DNA from: Flavobacteriaceae bacterium
GTDB taxonomy: Bacteria > Bacteroidota > Bacteroidia > Flavobacteriales > Flavobacteriaceae
NCBI GenBank assembly: GCA_013042625.1
Contig: JABDPU010000255.1
Location: 1-35,535, forward strand
Length of the DNA stretch: 35,535 nt
Direction: 5' to 3'
Position 1 is the stretch's first letter. Each line of letters opens with the position of its first letter. This document shows positions 1-9,714 of the stretch, piece by piece. The position numbers were made by a program, and so were the translations under genes. The notes under the pieces are model-generated. The model did no database searches. It saw only the letters and a program-made list of their open reading frames with translations, and had not been told where the DNA came from.

Positions 1-510
1 ACCCTTTTTTTGCTAATAACATCTACCCTTAGCCTTGCACAGACCGATTCTCGGTCTGTTGTTTCTCAATACCTTACCGATAACGGAACCTTAAGTTACT
101 ATTCAGATGTAGTCGATAAGATGTATGAATTTATTCAGCAGGAGTTTAGCGGACAGGATATTCCGTCAGATGTCTGGGCGGAGGTTCGAAATGGCAAAGA
201 AGAAGCAATGACTTTGATCGAATCGCGACTTGTGCAGGCCTATCAATCTCATTTTTCAGAAGAAGAGCTTAAAACCATGACCGATTTCTATGTGTCTGAA
301 ACAGGTATGAAAATCGTAAGGGGTAAAGATCTGAATCCAGAAGAAAAATCAGCTCGTGATAATTTTTATGCCTCGGCAACCGGACAAAAAATTAAAGCGG
401 CTACAGACTCTTTAAATTCTGTTTTGGCCGAATTGACACAAGCCTGGAGTTCTGAGATCTATGCCAGCGCTGTTGGCGGACTCAATTCCAAAGGATATAC
501 TAAGAACTGA
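1..510 (+). CDS. DUF2059 domain-containing protein, N-terminus cut by window edge
   Basis: Frame open through base 1; sequence YQSHFSEEELKTMTDFYVSETGMKIV resembles the DUF2059 family; Ala/Leu-rich secretory N-terminus. Confidence 0.75.
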   Translation, partial: TLFLLITSTLSLAQTDSRSVVSQYLTDNGTLSYYSDVVDKMYEFIQQEFSGQDIPSDVWAEVRNGKEEAMTLIESRLVQAYQSHFSEEELKTMTDFYVSETGMKIVRGKDLNPEEKSARDNFYASATGQKIKAATDSLNSVLAELTQAWSSEIYASAVGGLNSKGYTKN

Positions 511-1198
511 TAATCCGGGCCAGGTAATCAAAATGCTCCCCCGCTTTTACCAATTCACAATTTAGTCCGATTGGCTTGCAAAGTTTTTTCAGGGTTTCAA
601 AATCCACATACAGCCAGGTCATCACCTCCTCAGACTCCCCTTTATAACTCAAATAATAATCAAGTTCGCCGTAGTATATGCCAGCTTGTTTTAATTCTGC
701 GAGGTCTTCCTCATCATACATATAGCTTACATCAGATGAATCAATAAGAATTTGACCACCCGGTTTGAGCAATGATTTCATATGGCTCAAATACTTCGTA
801 GCAAGTTCAATGGTATGAAAAATTCCTGTACCATTCATCAATGAAAGCAGGGTGTCATATTGAGCGGTCTCATCCAGCAGATTTCTGTGAAAGGCCTGTT
901 TAACTCCTCTTTTTTTACAAACTTCGATCGAATTTGGTGAAACGTCAATAGCAGTGACATCCAAACCTTTATTCAAAAGATAAAGGCTATGACTTCCGGC
1001 GGCACATCCTATATCCAGGGTTTTTCCTCTCGCTATGTCTAAAGCATGTTGTTCAATTTTCGGCATTTCATCATAGGACCTGAAGAGGTATGGAACCGGT
1101 AGCACATCATTGTAGGAAATATGGGTAGCAGTGACCAGGTCTTCGGAATAATTTCCCTCCTGGTAATCGAAAATGGCCTTTCCCATTAAGTCTTTCAT
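500..1198 (-). CDS. class I SAM-dependent methyltransferase
   Basis: Motif I LDIGCAAGSHSLYLLNKGLDVTAIDVS; likely start MKDLMGK at 1198 rather than the 1270 ORF start. Confidence 0.85.
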   Translation of the reverse strand: MKDLMGKAIFDYQEGNYSEDLVTATHISYNDVLPVPYLFRSYDEMPKIEQHALDIARGKTLDIGCAAGSHSLYLLNKGLDVTAIDVSPNSIEVCKKRGVKQAFHRNLLDETAQYDTLLSLMNGTGIFHTIELATKYLSHMKSLLKPGGQILIDSSDVSYMYDEEDLAELKQAGIYYGELDYYLSYKGESEEVMTWLYVDFETLKKLCKPIGLNCELVKAGEHFDYLARIISS

Positions 1199-1242
1199 AA
1201 TAGACAAGCTACGTTTTAAAAGTCCTTTTATATTTTTACACC

Positions 1243-1734
1243 ATGGAAGACCGCTTAAAGGAGTTACCACAGCTGGCCAAAGATAAACATAAGGAAAACA
1301 AAAAATTTCTTGCTAAAATAAGGAAAAGGCCGCCAAAGGATTTGGACAGGCTCATGGTAGAATTCCATTCCGAAGAATTTGAACGTACAGATTGCCTGGA
1401 CTGTGCGAATTGCTGTAAAACTACAGGACCGTTGTTTACCGACAAAGATATTGGCAGGATTGCCAAAGCGTTTAAAATGAAGCCTGGGAAATTCATTGAT
1501 AATTACCTGAGACTGGACGAGGAGAATGATTATGTTTTACAGCAGGTTCCCTGCAGTTTCCTTGAATCGGATAATAAGTGCAGCATCTATGATATCAGGC
1601 CTAAAGCCTGTCGTGAATTTCCCCATACCGATCGTAAAAAGTTTCATCAGATTAATCATTTAACCCTGAAGAATGTCGCGATTTGCCCGGCCGCCTTCAA
1701 TATTGTTGAGCGTATGAAACAAAACATAAAATAA
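1243..1734 (+). CDS. YkgJ-family cysteine cluster protein
   Basis: DCLDCANCCKTTGP ... CSIYDIRPKACREFP cysteine pattern. Confidence 0.85.
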   Translation: MEDRLKELPQLAKDKHKENKKFLAKIRKRPPKDLDRLMVEFHSEEFERTDCLDCANCCKTTGPLFTDKDIGRIAKAFKMKPGKFIDNYLRLDEENDYVLQQVPCSFLESDNKCSIYDIRPKACREFPHTDRKKFHQINHLTLKNVAICPAAFNIVERMKQNIK

Positions 1735-1753
1735 TTATCTTTGATCGAAATTC

Positions 1754-2593
1754 ATGGAATCTATAATCGATTATTTTGAAACTATTCCTTCATCACACCG
1801 GAGTGTAATCCTGGTTGGAGGGCTGACCCTGTTTTGGTTGTTAGAGGGGGCCGTACCCTTATTCAGGTTTAAGTATAAGAAATGGCGTCATGCATTGCCG
1901 AATCTGTTCTTTACTGCCACCACAATCATTATCAATTTTGCTTTAGCTTTCCTGCTTTTAAATACGGCCGACTGGGTGGTAGCAGAAGAGTTTGGATTGA
2001 TCAATTGGCTTCCTGATATGCCACTTTGGTTATATGTTATTCTTGGCATCTTATTCCTTGATTTCTTTGGCGCTTACCTGCCACACTATGTTGAACATAA
2101 GGTAAAACCATTGTGGATGATCCATCTGGTTCATCATACCGATCATAAGGTAGATACTACTACGGCCAACAGGCATCACCCACTGGAAAGTTTGATCCGT
2201 TTTGTCTTTACACTTATTGGTGTCCTGATTCTAGGAACACCAATCGGGATCATTATGCTGTACCAGTCGATGTCACTGGTTGCAACTCAGTTCACTCATG
2301 CTAATATCAGGCTCCCTAAAAAAGTGGACTATGCCCTGAGTTATTTTTTGGTTTCACCTGATATGCACAAGGTTCATCATCATTATGTCTTGCCGTATAC
2401 CGATTCAAACTACGGAAACATTTTTTCTATCTGGGATCGCTTATTAGGAACCTTTATGACCCTCGACAGAGATAAACTGGAGTATGGTGTAGATGTCTTT
2501 CCGGATGAAAAAGAGAATAGCGATATTGTTGAGTTGCTGAAACAACCCTTTCAGAAATATCGAAAACCTACAATCAGGCCTGTTGAGGAATAG
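1754..2593 (+). CDS. sterol desaturase / fatty acid hydroxylase family membrane protein
   Basis: Multiple TM segments and His boxes (HYVEHK, HLVHHTDHKVD, HKVHHHY). Confidence 0.88.
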   Translation: MESIIDYFETIPSSHRSVILVGGLTLFWLLEGAVPLFRFKYKKWRHALPNLFFTATTIIINFALAFLLLNTADWVVAEEFGLINWLPDMPLWLYVILGILFLDFFGAYLPHYVEHKVKPLWMIHLVHHTDHKVDTTTANRHHPLESLIRFVFTLIGVLILGTPIGIIMLYQSMSLVATQFTHANIRLPKKVDYALSYFLVSPDMHKVHHHYVLPYTDSNYGNIFSIWDRLLGTFMTLDRDKLEYGVDVFPDEKENSDIVELLKQPFQKYRKPTIRPVEE

Positions 2594-3458
2594 AGTCATA
2601 GTTATTTTTTTCAGTATTATTATTTTAAGTTGCATGCTCAGTCAAAAGCCTTCTATAGAAATTCAAGGACATCGGGGTTTTAAAGGATTATATCCGGAGA
2701 ATTCGATTTTAGCATTTGAAAAAGCTGCAGAATTCGGAGTTGATGTTCTCGAGATGGACATATGTGTATCTGAAGATCTTAAAATCGTAGTCTCACATGA
2801 ACCCTATATAAATCCATCCATTTGTAAAATGCCCGACAATGGTCATAATAAGGACGATTTGACCCTTGAATACAACCTCTACAAGATGTCATATGATGAA
2901 ATTTCAGCTTTCGATTGTGGATCGGTTTACCAGGAAGGATTTCCACTTCAAAAGAAAATTAAGGCTTCTAAGCCTTTGCTTAAAGAGGTATTTAAAAGGA
3001 TAAGTCCAAATTATCCTGAAATGCGTTTCAATATTGAAATAAAGGCACATCCTCAAATGGATAGGATCTTTACACCGGAACCAAAAGAGTATGTGAACCT
3101 GGTTTTAGAGGTAATTGATTCTGAAGGCATGCAGGATCAGATAAACCTGCAGTCGTTTGATCTCAGGATATTGGAGGAGATTCACCGTCAGAATCCCACG
3201 ATCGAACTTTCCTTACTGGTGGATTCGAATGAGTCAATTTCAGAAAAACTGGATGCCCTTTCTTTTAAACCTGAGATAATTAGTCCGCACTTTAGTTTAC
3301 TGAATACCACAAATGTTGATAAATACCAAAGCGATGGATTCCTAATCGTACCCTGGACCGTAAATTCCTTTGGCGATTTGCAGCATATGATTGATTTGGG
3401 CGTAAATGGCATAATCACCGATTATCCAAACCGCTTAAAATCACTTTTAGTAAAGTAA
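2583..3458 (+). CDS. glycerophosphodiester phosphodiesterase family lipoprotein
   Basis: IQGHRGFKGLYPENSILAFEKAAEFGVDVLEMD GDPD signature; LSC lipobox; TTG start overlapping the upstream gene by 11 nt. Confidence 0.88.
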   Translation: MRNRVIVIFFSIIILSCMLSQKPSIEIQGHRGFKGLYPENSILAFEKAAEFGVDVLEMDICVSEDLKIVVSHEPYINPSICKMPDNGHNKDDLTLEYNLYKMSYDEISAFDCGSVYQEGFPLQKKIKASKPLLKEVFKRISPNYPEMRFNIEIKAHPQMDRIFTPEPKEYVNLVLEVIDSEGMQDQINLQSFDLRILEEIHRQNPTIELSLLVDSNESISEKLDALSFKPEIISPHFSLLNTTNVDKYQSDGFLIVPWTVNSFGDLQHMIDLGVNGIITDYPNRLKSLLVK

Positions 3459-3736
3459 TAGGGCAATTACCGTATAGTTTAGTCGGGCTTTTTAAACCGT
3501 TTAGCCAAACACTCTGCTGTTCTTCTATTTTATCAGTCGATTGTAGGTGTTCCTTCACTCTGACTAACTCCTTAGGTAATTTTATCCCGCTATTAATCTA
3601 CCATTTAGGTTCGATTAGTTGAACGCCTGAAATTAACCTGTGACATCTAAGGGTGTCTCCCTAAGGTCTTATTGTCGTCGGAATTTATCAATAAACAGTT
3701 ACTTTTAATCAACTATAAAGGTGAAATTTAATTATC

Positions 3737-4216
3737 ATGAAAGCATTACGGATTGACATTATATTGATTTGGCTTGTTGGGATTTTTATTAGCTCTAATG
3801 TTTCTGCTCAGTCACAATTTGCAACAATTAAAAAGAATGAGAATCTTGCAGCTCAAAGTCTGCAACATGACCTGAACGAGACCAAAGACACCTTGAAACT
3901 CGTGAGTTCAAATTATATTCACCGCATATATACGGTAGGCGATAGTAGTAGAATGGTTGATATTGTTGTCAATCGAAGGAAATATGATTTGTCATTACGT
4001 GAATTGGTAAAAGGCAAGCATATTTTCGTGGTTCAGGAATCCGGTAAAAAAATTATATTCCAGGTTCATATCAATCAGGACAGCTGGCAGGATAAAAGCA
4101 AAAGAGTAGGTGAAACCATCCTAAAACCTGACTCGAAAACAATTTCAGCAGAGAAATCAGATCTGATGAAATCAACGGTCACAGTTCCTGAAAGTGACCA
4201 AAATAAAATGGAATAG
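3737..4216 (+). CDS. small secreted protein of unknown function, paralogue of 4400..4798
   Basis: Signal peptide; shared core FAxIxKNxNLxAxxLxHDLNETxDxLxL ... GKHxFxV ... KKIxFxxxI with the next ORF. Confidence 0.7.
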   Translation: MKALRIDIILIWLVGIFISSNVSAQSQFATIKKNENLAAQSLQHDLNETKDTLKLVSSNYIHRIYTVGDSSRMVDIVVNRRKYDLSLRELVKGKHIFVVQESGKKIIFQVHINQDSWQDKSKRVGETILKPDSKTISAEKSDLMKSTVTVPESDQNKME

Positions 4217-4255
4217 AAGAAACCACATTTGGGGAAATTGGTATTACTTTATACG

Positions 4256-4287
4256 CTAGAGGAGTGGACATTGGTTCATTCCTCTAG
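4256..4287 (+). terminator. stem-loop terminator after the first secreted paralogue
   Basis: CTAGAGGAGTG-N10-CATTCCTCTAG (11 bp, one G-U) followed by TATTTTAT. Confidence 0.6.
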
Positions 4288-4399
4288 TATTTTATACACT
4301 TCATAGATTAATTTGATCTGTTATGATTAGTTTAATTTAGATTTACCCTGAGGGTCTTTGCTATTGATTCGCGATAAATGGAGGCAATCCATAATATAA

Positions 4400-4798
4400 A
4401 TGAGGCACCTCATACTTGGCTTGCTATGCGCGATGATCTTGCCATTCGCCCAGAATGTTTATTCCCAGGATAGATTTGCAATTATTGAAAAGAACACCAA
4501 TTTGGTGGCTAAAGATCTTATTCATGATCTGAATGAGACCACTGATAGCCTCTTGCTTAGATCTAAAGGCAAGATGCATCATGTCTATTCGATCAACAGG
4601 CAGAGCAAAAGGGAAATAGACCGATTCATTCATAATGATGAAATTAAAATCTCACTAGCTAAACTAAGTCCGGGTAAGCATACCTTCGCTGTTAGCTATC
4701 TTCAGAAAAAGATTTTATTCGTGATCAGGATTTACGATCCGAATGCAACCTATGTCGATATGCGCAAGGCAACCGATGTAGCTGTCAGAAATAACTAG
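4400..4798 (+). CDS. small secreted protein of unknown function, paralogue of 3737..4216
   Basis: Signal peptide and shared core with the preceding ORF. Confidence 0.7.
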   Translation: MRHLILGLLCAMILPFAQNVYSQDRFAIIEKNTNLVAKDLIHDLNETTDSLLLRSKGKMHHVYSINRQSKREIDRFIHNDEIKISLAKLSPGKHTFAVSYLQKKILFVIRIYDPNATYVDMRKATDVAVRNN

Positions 4799-6024
4799 TC
4801 ATAGATTAGATAGGGCTGCCTTTTCTTTTTGAAATCTGCGATCCCTGGCCGCCAGCTTTTTCGTATTTCTTCGGCCGTATATCCCGATTCAATTTGAGCC
4901 CGTAGTTCATCTGTTCCGGCCAATTTGATAAAAAACGAATTGAAAAAGTCCGACTTATCATTGGTGCCATGATAGGCTTCAACCAGCCAGCTTAAATCAA
5001 TTCGCTTAAGATCACTGGCCTCTGCTAAATTCATTCCATAGCATAATTTGTTTTCATGCTTGGGATACTTTGCTCCCTGATTGGGAACCGGTGTGAACTG
5101 ATATTTGAAGTAAGCCGGATCTAAATACGGACTTCCAAAAATCTGAAACTGCAATTCTGTTCCCCGTCCGGCGCTTACATTTGTGCCTTCAAAAAAACAG
5201 AGGCTTGGATACAAATTAATAGCCTTGTCATTCGGTAAATTTGGCGAAGGTTTAATCGACAGATGATAGCGCATGCTATGCTTATAATTCTCCATCTTCA
5301 CTATCTCAAGTTCACATTGAATGCCACCTTTCAGCCAACCTTCTCCATTGATCATTCTTGCATATTCACCAATGGTCATTCCATGTAACACAGGAACCGG
5401 GTGCATGCCCACAAAACTGCTATGCTCCATATTAAGAATTGGTCCGTCGAGGATGAAACCATTCGGATTGGGCCTGTCAAGAACTATTAATGGAATGTTT
5501 TGTTCTGCGCAGGCTTCCATCACGTAATGCAAGCTTGAAATATAGGTGTAAAACCTGGCACCAACATCCTGTATATCAAAAATTACCCGATCGAGATCAT
5601 GATCATCGAATGCCGGTTTTTTGTTTTCACCATATAAAGAAATAATTGGGAGCCCGGTTTTTATATCCATGCCATCCCTAACGATCTCACCCGCATCGGC
5701 AGTTCCGCGAAAGCCATGCTCGGGGGCAAATACGCGCACAACATCAACATTTCTTGCTAAAAGGGTGTCGACCAGGTGAGTATACTTCTGACTTCCTGAA
5801 TGATAAATTACGGAGGTCTGATTGGCAACAATTCCAATTCTTCCTTTTAATACCGGCAGGTATTCCGACAGCCTGGCTGCAGCTTCAACAATCTTATCGT
5901 CCTGGCTCTCCATCTGAATGATTGAGCCAGATTCAGAATCCTTGTCTTTATTGAATGCACCATTGCAGGAGAAGCCGATTAAAAGACATAATAAAAGTGT
6001 ATTTTTGAGCAAGGAAATCATCAT
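4795..6024 (-). CDS. namZ: exo-beta-N-acetylmuramidase NamZ / DUF1343 family lipoprotein
   Basis: GIVANQTSVIYHSGSQKYTHLVDTLLARNVDVVRVFAPEHGFRGTADAGE and VIFDIQDVGARFYTYISSLHYVMEAC are characteristic of DUF1343; lipobox GFSC; start MMISLLKN at 6024. Confidence 0.85.
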   Translation of the reverse strand: MMISLLKNTLLLCLLIGFSCNGAFNKDKDSESGSIIQMESQDDKIVEAAARLSEYLPVLKGRIGIVANQTSVIYHSGSQKYTHLVDTLLARNVDVVRVFAPEHGFRGTADAGEIVRDGMDIKTGLPIISLYGENKKPAFDDHDLDRVIFDIQDVGARFYTYISSLHYVMEACAEQNIPLIVLDRPNPNGFILDGPILNMEHSSFVGMHPVPVLHGMTIGEYARMINGEGWLKGGIQCELEIVKMENYKHSMRYHLSIKPSPNLPNDKAINLYPSLCFFEGTNVSAGRGTELQFQIFGSPYLDPAYFKYQFTPVPNQGAKYPKHENKLCYGMNLAEASDLKRIDLSWLVEAYHGTNDKSDFFNSFFIKLAGTDELRAQIESGYTAEEIRKSWRPGIADFKKKRQPYLIYD

Positions 6025-6031
6025 TATTGAT

Positions 6032-7270
6032 TTGAAATTCGAATACTTTATAGCAAAACGAATAATTGGCAGTAAGTCGTATAAAAGTAGTGTATCGGCT
6101 CCAATAATAAAAATAGGAATTGCTGCCATTGCCATTGGTATTATTGTCATGCTTATTGCTATTGCAACAGGGATAGGATTGCAGCAAAAAATCCGTGATA
6201 AGGCCGTGGCTTTCAATGGGCATTTAACCATTTCCAGTTTTGATAGTAATATTTCTGAAGAATCCCTGAACCCGATTTCTTCTAAACAGGAATTCTACCC
6301 CAACTTCAATTCAGTTCCCGGAGTGTCCCACATACAGGTGGTGGCCCATAAGTTTGGAGTGATCAGGACGGAATCTGATTTTGAGGGCATGGTCCTTAAA
6401 GGAGTGGGGTTTGATTACAACTGGTCCCTGTTCGAGGAGTTTTTAATCGATGGTCGTTTGCCGGAATTCGATAATGGAAACATGAGTAGCGAAGTGTTGA
6501 TACCTGAGTATCTGGCCAAACGTTTGGTATTAAATACCGGTGATAGTTTCCAGATGTATTTTGCCAGGGAGAATATTGACAGACCACCCTCAATACGGAA
6601 GTTTAACATAGTTGGTATTTACAGATCGGGATTCCTGGAGTTAGATGAGACCTATCTCATGGGCGATATCAGGCAGATACAAAGATTGAACAGCTGGGAA
6701 TCAGATCAGATCGGGCATTTCGAATTGTTTATATCAGACTATGATGAGTTAAAGGAAGTGGCCAATGCAGTTTACCAGAATACGCCATCGGTTTTAAATA
6801 CCGAAACGGTTTCCGAGAAATATGCCTCCATTTTTGAATGGATCAGCATTTTTGACAAGAATATTTATGGCATAATTGGTATTATGATCCTGGTAGCAGG
6901 AATAAATATGATCACGGCACTGTTGGTGCTTATTCTTGAACGAACCCAGATGATAGGGATCTTAAAAGCCCTGGGTAGCCGAAACTGGAATGTCCAGCGG
7001 ATATTCCTGATCAATGCTGCCTATTTAATATTGTTAGGATTGTTTTGGGGTAATTTGATAGGAATAGGCTTGTTGGTCATGCAACAGAACTTCGGACTAT
7101 TTCCTCTGGACCCCGAGGTTTATTATGTAACCCAGGCTCCGGTTTACCTGAGTTTGAGTTATGTCCTCTCACTTAACCTTGGAACCTTCCTGATCTGCTT
7201 GCTTATGCTTATGATCCCGTCTATGATTATATCCCGAATCAGCCCTGTAAAGGCCATGCGCTTCGAATGA
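6032..7270 (+). CDS. FtsX-like ABC transporter permease, LolC/LolE type
   Basis: N-terminal TM plus periplasmic domain plus three C-terminal TMs; ISRISPVKAMRFE C-terminus; start codon ambiguous (TTG 6032, ATT 6026, or ATG 5918). Confidence 0.82.
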   Translation: MKFEYFIAKRIIGSKSYKSSVSAPIIKIGIAAIAIGIIVMLIAIATGIGLQQKIRDKAVAFNGHLTISSFDSNISEESLNPISSKQEFYPNFNSVPGVSHIQVVAHKFGVIRTESDFEGMVLKGVGFDYNWSLFEEFLIDGRLPEFDNGNMSSEVLIPEYLAKRLVLNTGDSFQMYFARENIDRPPSIRKFNIVGIYRSGFLELDETYLMGDIRQIQRLNSWESDQIGHFELFISDYDELKEVANAVYQNTPSVLNTETVSEKYASIFEWISIFDKNIYGIIGIMILVAGINMITALLVLILERTQMIGILKALGSRNWNVQRIFLINAAYLILLGLFWGNLIGIGLLVMQQNFGLFPLDPEVYYVTQAPVYLSLSYVLSLNLGTFLICLLMLMIPSMIISRISPVKAMRFE

Positions 7271-7322
7271 TTTTTGGTTGGATTTTGAGTCGTTCTGAAT
7301 TAGAATTAATTTCCAATATTTC

Positions 7323-7351
7323 TTGCTTCGCTAAACTTTTCCTTACTTTTG
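7323..7351 (+). promoter_or_regulatory. Bacteroidota-type promoter for the cysteine synthase gene
   Basis: TTG(7323)-N18-TACTTTTG(7344..7351), matching TTG / TAnnTTTG. Confidence 0.65.
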
Positions 7352-7368
7352 CAGCGCAAAAATAATCG

Positions 7369-8346
7369 ATGGAATACGCCGAAAATATTTTAGAGACCAT
7401 TGGGAATACACCCTTGGTGAAAATCAATAAAATAACCGAAGAGTTACCCTGCTTAGTTCTTGCTAAATACGAGACTTTCAATCCGGGAAATTCAGTTAAG
7501 GATCGCATGGCGGTTAAAATGATTGAAGATGCAGAAGCTGACGGCCGACTGAAACCGGGGGGGACTATTGTGGAGGGAACTTCAGGTAATACAGGCATGG
7601 GCCTGGCATTAGCTGCGATCGTAAAGGGTTATAAATGCATATTTGTAACGACCGATAAACAATCGAAGGAAAAGGTTGATGTTTTAAAGGCTCTGGGTGC
7701 GGAGGTTGAAGTATGTCCGACCGCTGTAGAACCTGACGATCCACGATCGTATTATTCGGTAGCGAAACGATTAGGGGAGGAGATAGAAAATGCATGGTAT
7801 GTCAATCAATACGATAACCTGTCAAACCAAACCGCCCACTATGAAAGTACAGGTCCTGAAATTTGGAAACAGACCGATGGTAAGGTCACGCACTTCATTG
7901 TAGGTGTGGGAACCGGCGGAACGATCTCCGGTGTGGGTAAATTCCTGAAAGAGCAAAATCCGGATGTTAAGGTTTGGGGTGTAGATACCTTCGGCAGTGT
8001 ATTTAAAAAATACCATGAAACCGGAATATTCGATAAAAATGAGATCTATCCTTATGTTACTGAAGGGATAGGCGAGGACATCCTTCCCGCCAACGTCGAC
8101 TTCAGCATAATTGATGGATTTACCAAAGTTACCGATAAAGACGCTGCCGTCTATACCCGCAGACTGGCGAGGGAGGAAGGTATGTTCCTTGGTAATTCTG
8201 CAGGCGCAGCAATAAAGGGCGTTCTTCAGCTTAAAGAACATTTTAAGAAAGACGATATCGTGGTGGTTCTTTTCCATGATCATGGAACGCGATATGTTGG
8301 CAAGATTTTTAACGATGACTGGATGCGCCAGCAGGGCTTTATGTAA
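7369..8346 (+). CDS. PLP-dependent cysteine synthase / cystathionine beta-synthase family protein
   Basis: GNTPLVKI, NPGNSVKDRMA, EGTSGNTGMGLA, GTGGTISG motifs. Confidence 0.92.
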   Translation: MEYAENILETIGNTPLVKINKITEELPCLVLAKYETFNPGNSVKDRMAVKMIEDAEADGRLKPGGTIVEGTSGNTGMGLALAAIVKGYKCIFVTTDKQSKEKVDVLKALGAEVEVCPTAVEPDDPRSYYSVAKRLGEEIENAWYVNQYDNLSNQTAHYESTGPEIWKQTDGKVTHFIVGVGTGGTISGVGKFLKEQNPDVKVWGVDTFGSVFKKYHETGIFDKNEIYPYVTEGIGEDILPANVDFSIIDGFTKVTDKDAAVYTRRLAREEGMFLGNSAGAAIKGVLQLKEHFKKDDIVVVLFHDHGTRYVGKIFNDDWMRQQGFM

Positions 8347-8426
8347 TCGATTCAGAATCAGCTTACCCGAACATTTTTTCTTCAATTATCTCTAATTCTT
8401 GAGATCGACTAAACATGCCTGAAAAT

Positions 8427-8451
8427 CTTACAAAAAAATCTCTTTTGTAAG
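8427..8451. repeat. 9-bp inverted repeat CTTACAAAA-N7-TTTTGTAAG
   Basis: Perfect arms 8427..8435 and 8443..8451; no T-tract on the plus strand. Confidence 0.6.
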
Positions 8452-8524
8452 AAAAAACACACTAATAATGAGCGGATTATAAAAAACTTAAGCGTTCATT
8501 TGGTAGTTTGTGGTTTTTATCTGA

Positions 8525-8560
8525 TATTCGACGAAATACATATTTATTCGACGAAATACA
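8525..8560. promoter_or_regulatory. two direct repeats TATTCGACGAAATACA, 20-bp period, possible operator
   Basis: Identical 16-mers at 8525..8540 and 8545..8560, each containing TTCG-A-CGAA. Confidence 0.55.
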
Positions 8561-8586
8561 CATTAACCTCAAACCTACGAACCGCT

Positions 8587-9714
8587 ATGAAGGTGCAGCA
8601 ATTCGCATTAATGCCTTACTCATGGAAAGAAGACATTAGTAAGATTACTATTCCCGCCAATTTATTTATCATGTTTGTATCTCCTCAGTTCAAAGAGCGT
8701 GCAGAAGTATTGGCCTATTTGAATAAGAACTATCCTGACGCCACTGTTGTTGGATGCTCAACTGCTGGCGAGATCAATGATGTTCATGTTAATGATTACA
8801 GCATTTCTTTATCAGCAGTGCAACTTGAAAAAGTGAAGCACAGGTTGGAAATGGTTGAAGTAACAGACATGAAATACAGTTATAAATCGGGACAGGAGCT
8901 GGCAACTAAATTAAATCGTCCGAATCTCAAGCATTTACTTGTACTGAGTGATGGTTTAAATGTGAATGGAGCCGACCTGGTTTCAGGTCTGAGAGATGTG
9001 TTGCCCGATGTTAGTATTACTGGCGGATTGGCGGCCGACGGTCCGGATTTTAAAGCAACCTTTTTGATTGCAAATCAATCCATTGAGGCCAACAGGATTA
9101 TTGGCCTGGGTCTTTATGGTGATGAACTCAAGGTTGGATACAGTTCAAAGGGTGGATGGGATAGTTTCGGAATTGAGCGTCTGGTGACCAGATCTCATAA
9201 AAATGTGTTGTATGAATTAGATGGATATCCTGCACTTAAAGTTTATAAATCGTTCCTTGGTGATGAAGCTAAAAATTTACCAAGTTCTGCGCTATTATTC
9301 CCGCTTAAAATGAGGGATAATGAGTCGGATAAACCATTGGTAAGGACTGTTTTAGGAGTGAATGAAGAAAACCAGAGCATGACCTTTGCCGGAAATATCC
9401 ATCAGGGATCTTATGTTAAGCTAATGAAAGCTAATATTGACCGTTTGATAGATGGTGCGGAAGATTCGGCGAAGACGGCCAATGAGATTGTAAAAGAATC
9501 TGCAGACCTGGCTATCCTTATCAGTTGCGTTGGAAGGCGATTAGTCTTAAAACAATTGATAGAAGAGGAAGTTGAAGTGGTCAGGGAGGTAATAGGTGAG
9601 AAACCTAAAATTACAGGCTTTTACAGCTACGGGGAGATCGCACCACATGGTGAATTCTCACCCTGCGAACTTCATAATCAATCAATGACAATAACCACCT
9701 TGACTGAATGCTAA
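8587..9714 (+). CDS. FIST N/C domain sensory protein
   Basis: FVSPQFKERAEVLAYLNKNYPDATVVGCSTAGEI and ITGGLAADGPDF typical of FIST; C-terminal GFYSYGEIAP; start chosen as ATG 8587 because the ORF extension is repeat sequence. Confidence 0.85.
   Translation: MKVQQFALMPYSWKEDISKITIPANLFIMFVSPQFKERAEVLAYLNKNYPDATVVGCSTAGEINDVHVNDYSISLSAVQLEKVKHRLEMVEVTDMKYSYKSGQELATKLNRPNLKHLLVLSDGLNVNGADLVSGLRDVLPDVSITGGLAADGPDFKATFLIANQSIEANRIIGLGLYGDELKVGYSSKGGWDSFGIERLVTRSHKNVLYELDGYPALKVYKSFLGDEAKNLPSSALLFPLKMRDNESDKPLVRTVLGVNEENQSMTFAGNIHQGSYVKLMKANIDRLIDGAEDSAKTANEIVKESADLAILISCVGRRLVLKQLIEEEVEVVREVIGEKPKITGFYSYGEIAPHGEFSPCELHNQSMTITTLTEC

Noticed and set aside
1236-1496. Minus-strand 86-aa ORF
   Set aside because: Fully antisense to the YkgJ-like gene; no support.
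7239-7598. Minus-strand 119-aa ORF
   Set aside because: Antisense to the 5' part of cysteine synthase and its promoter; no recognisable domain.
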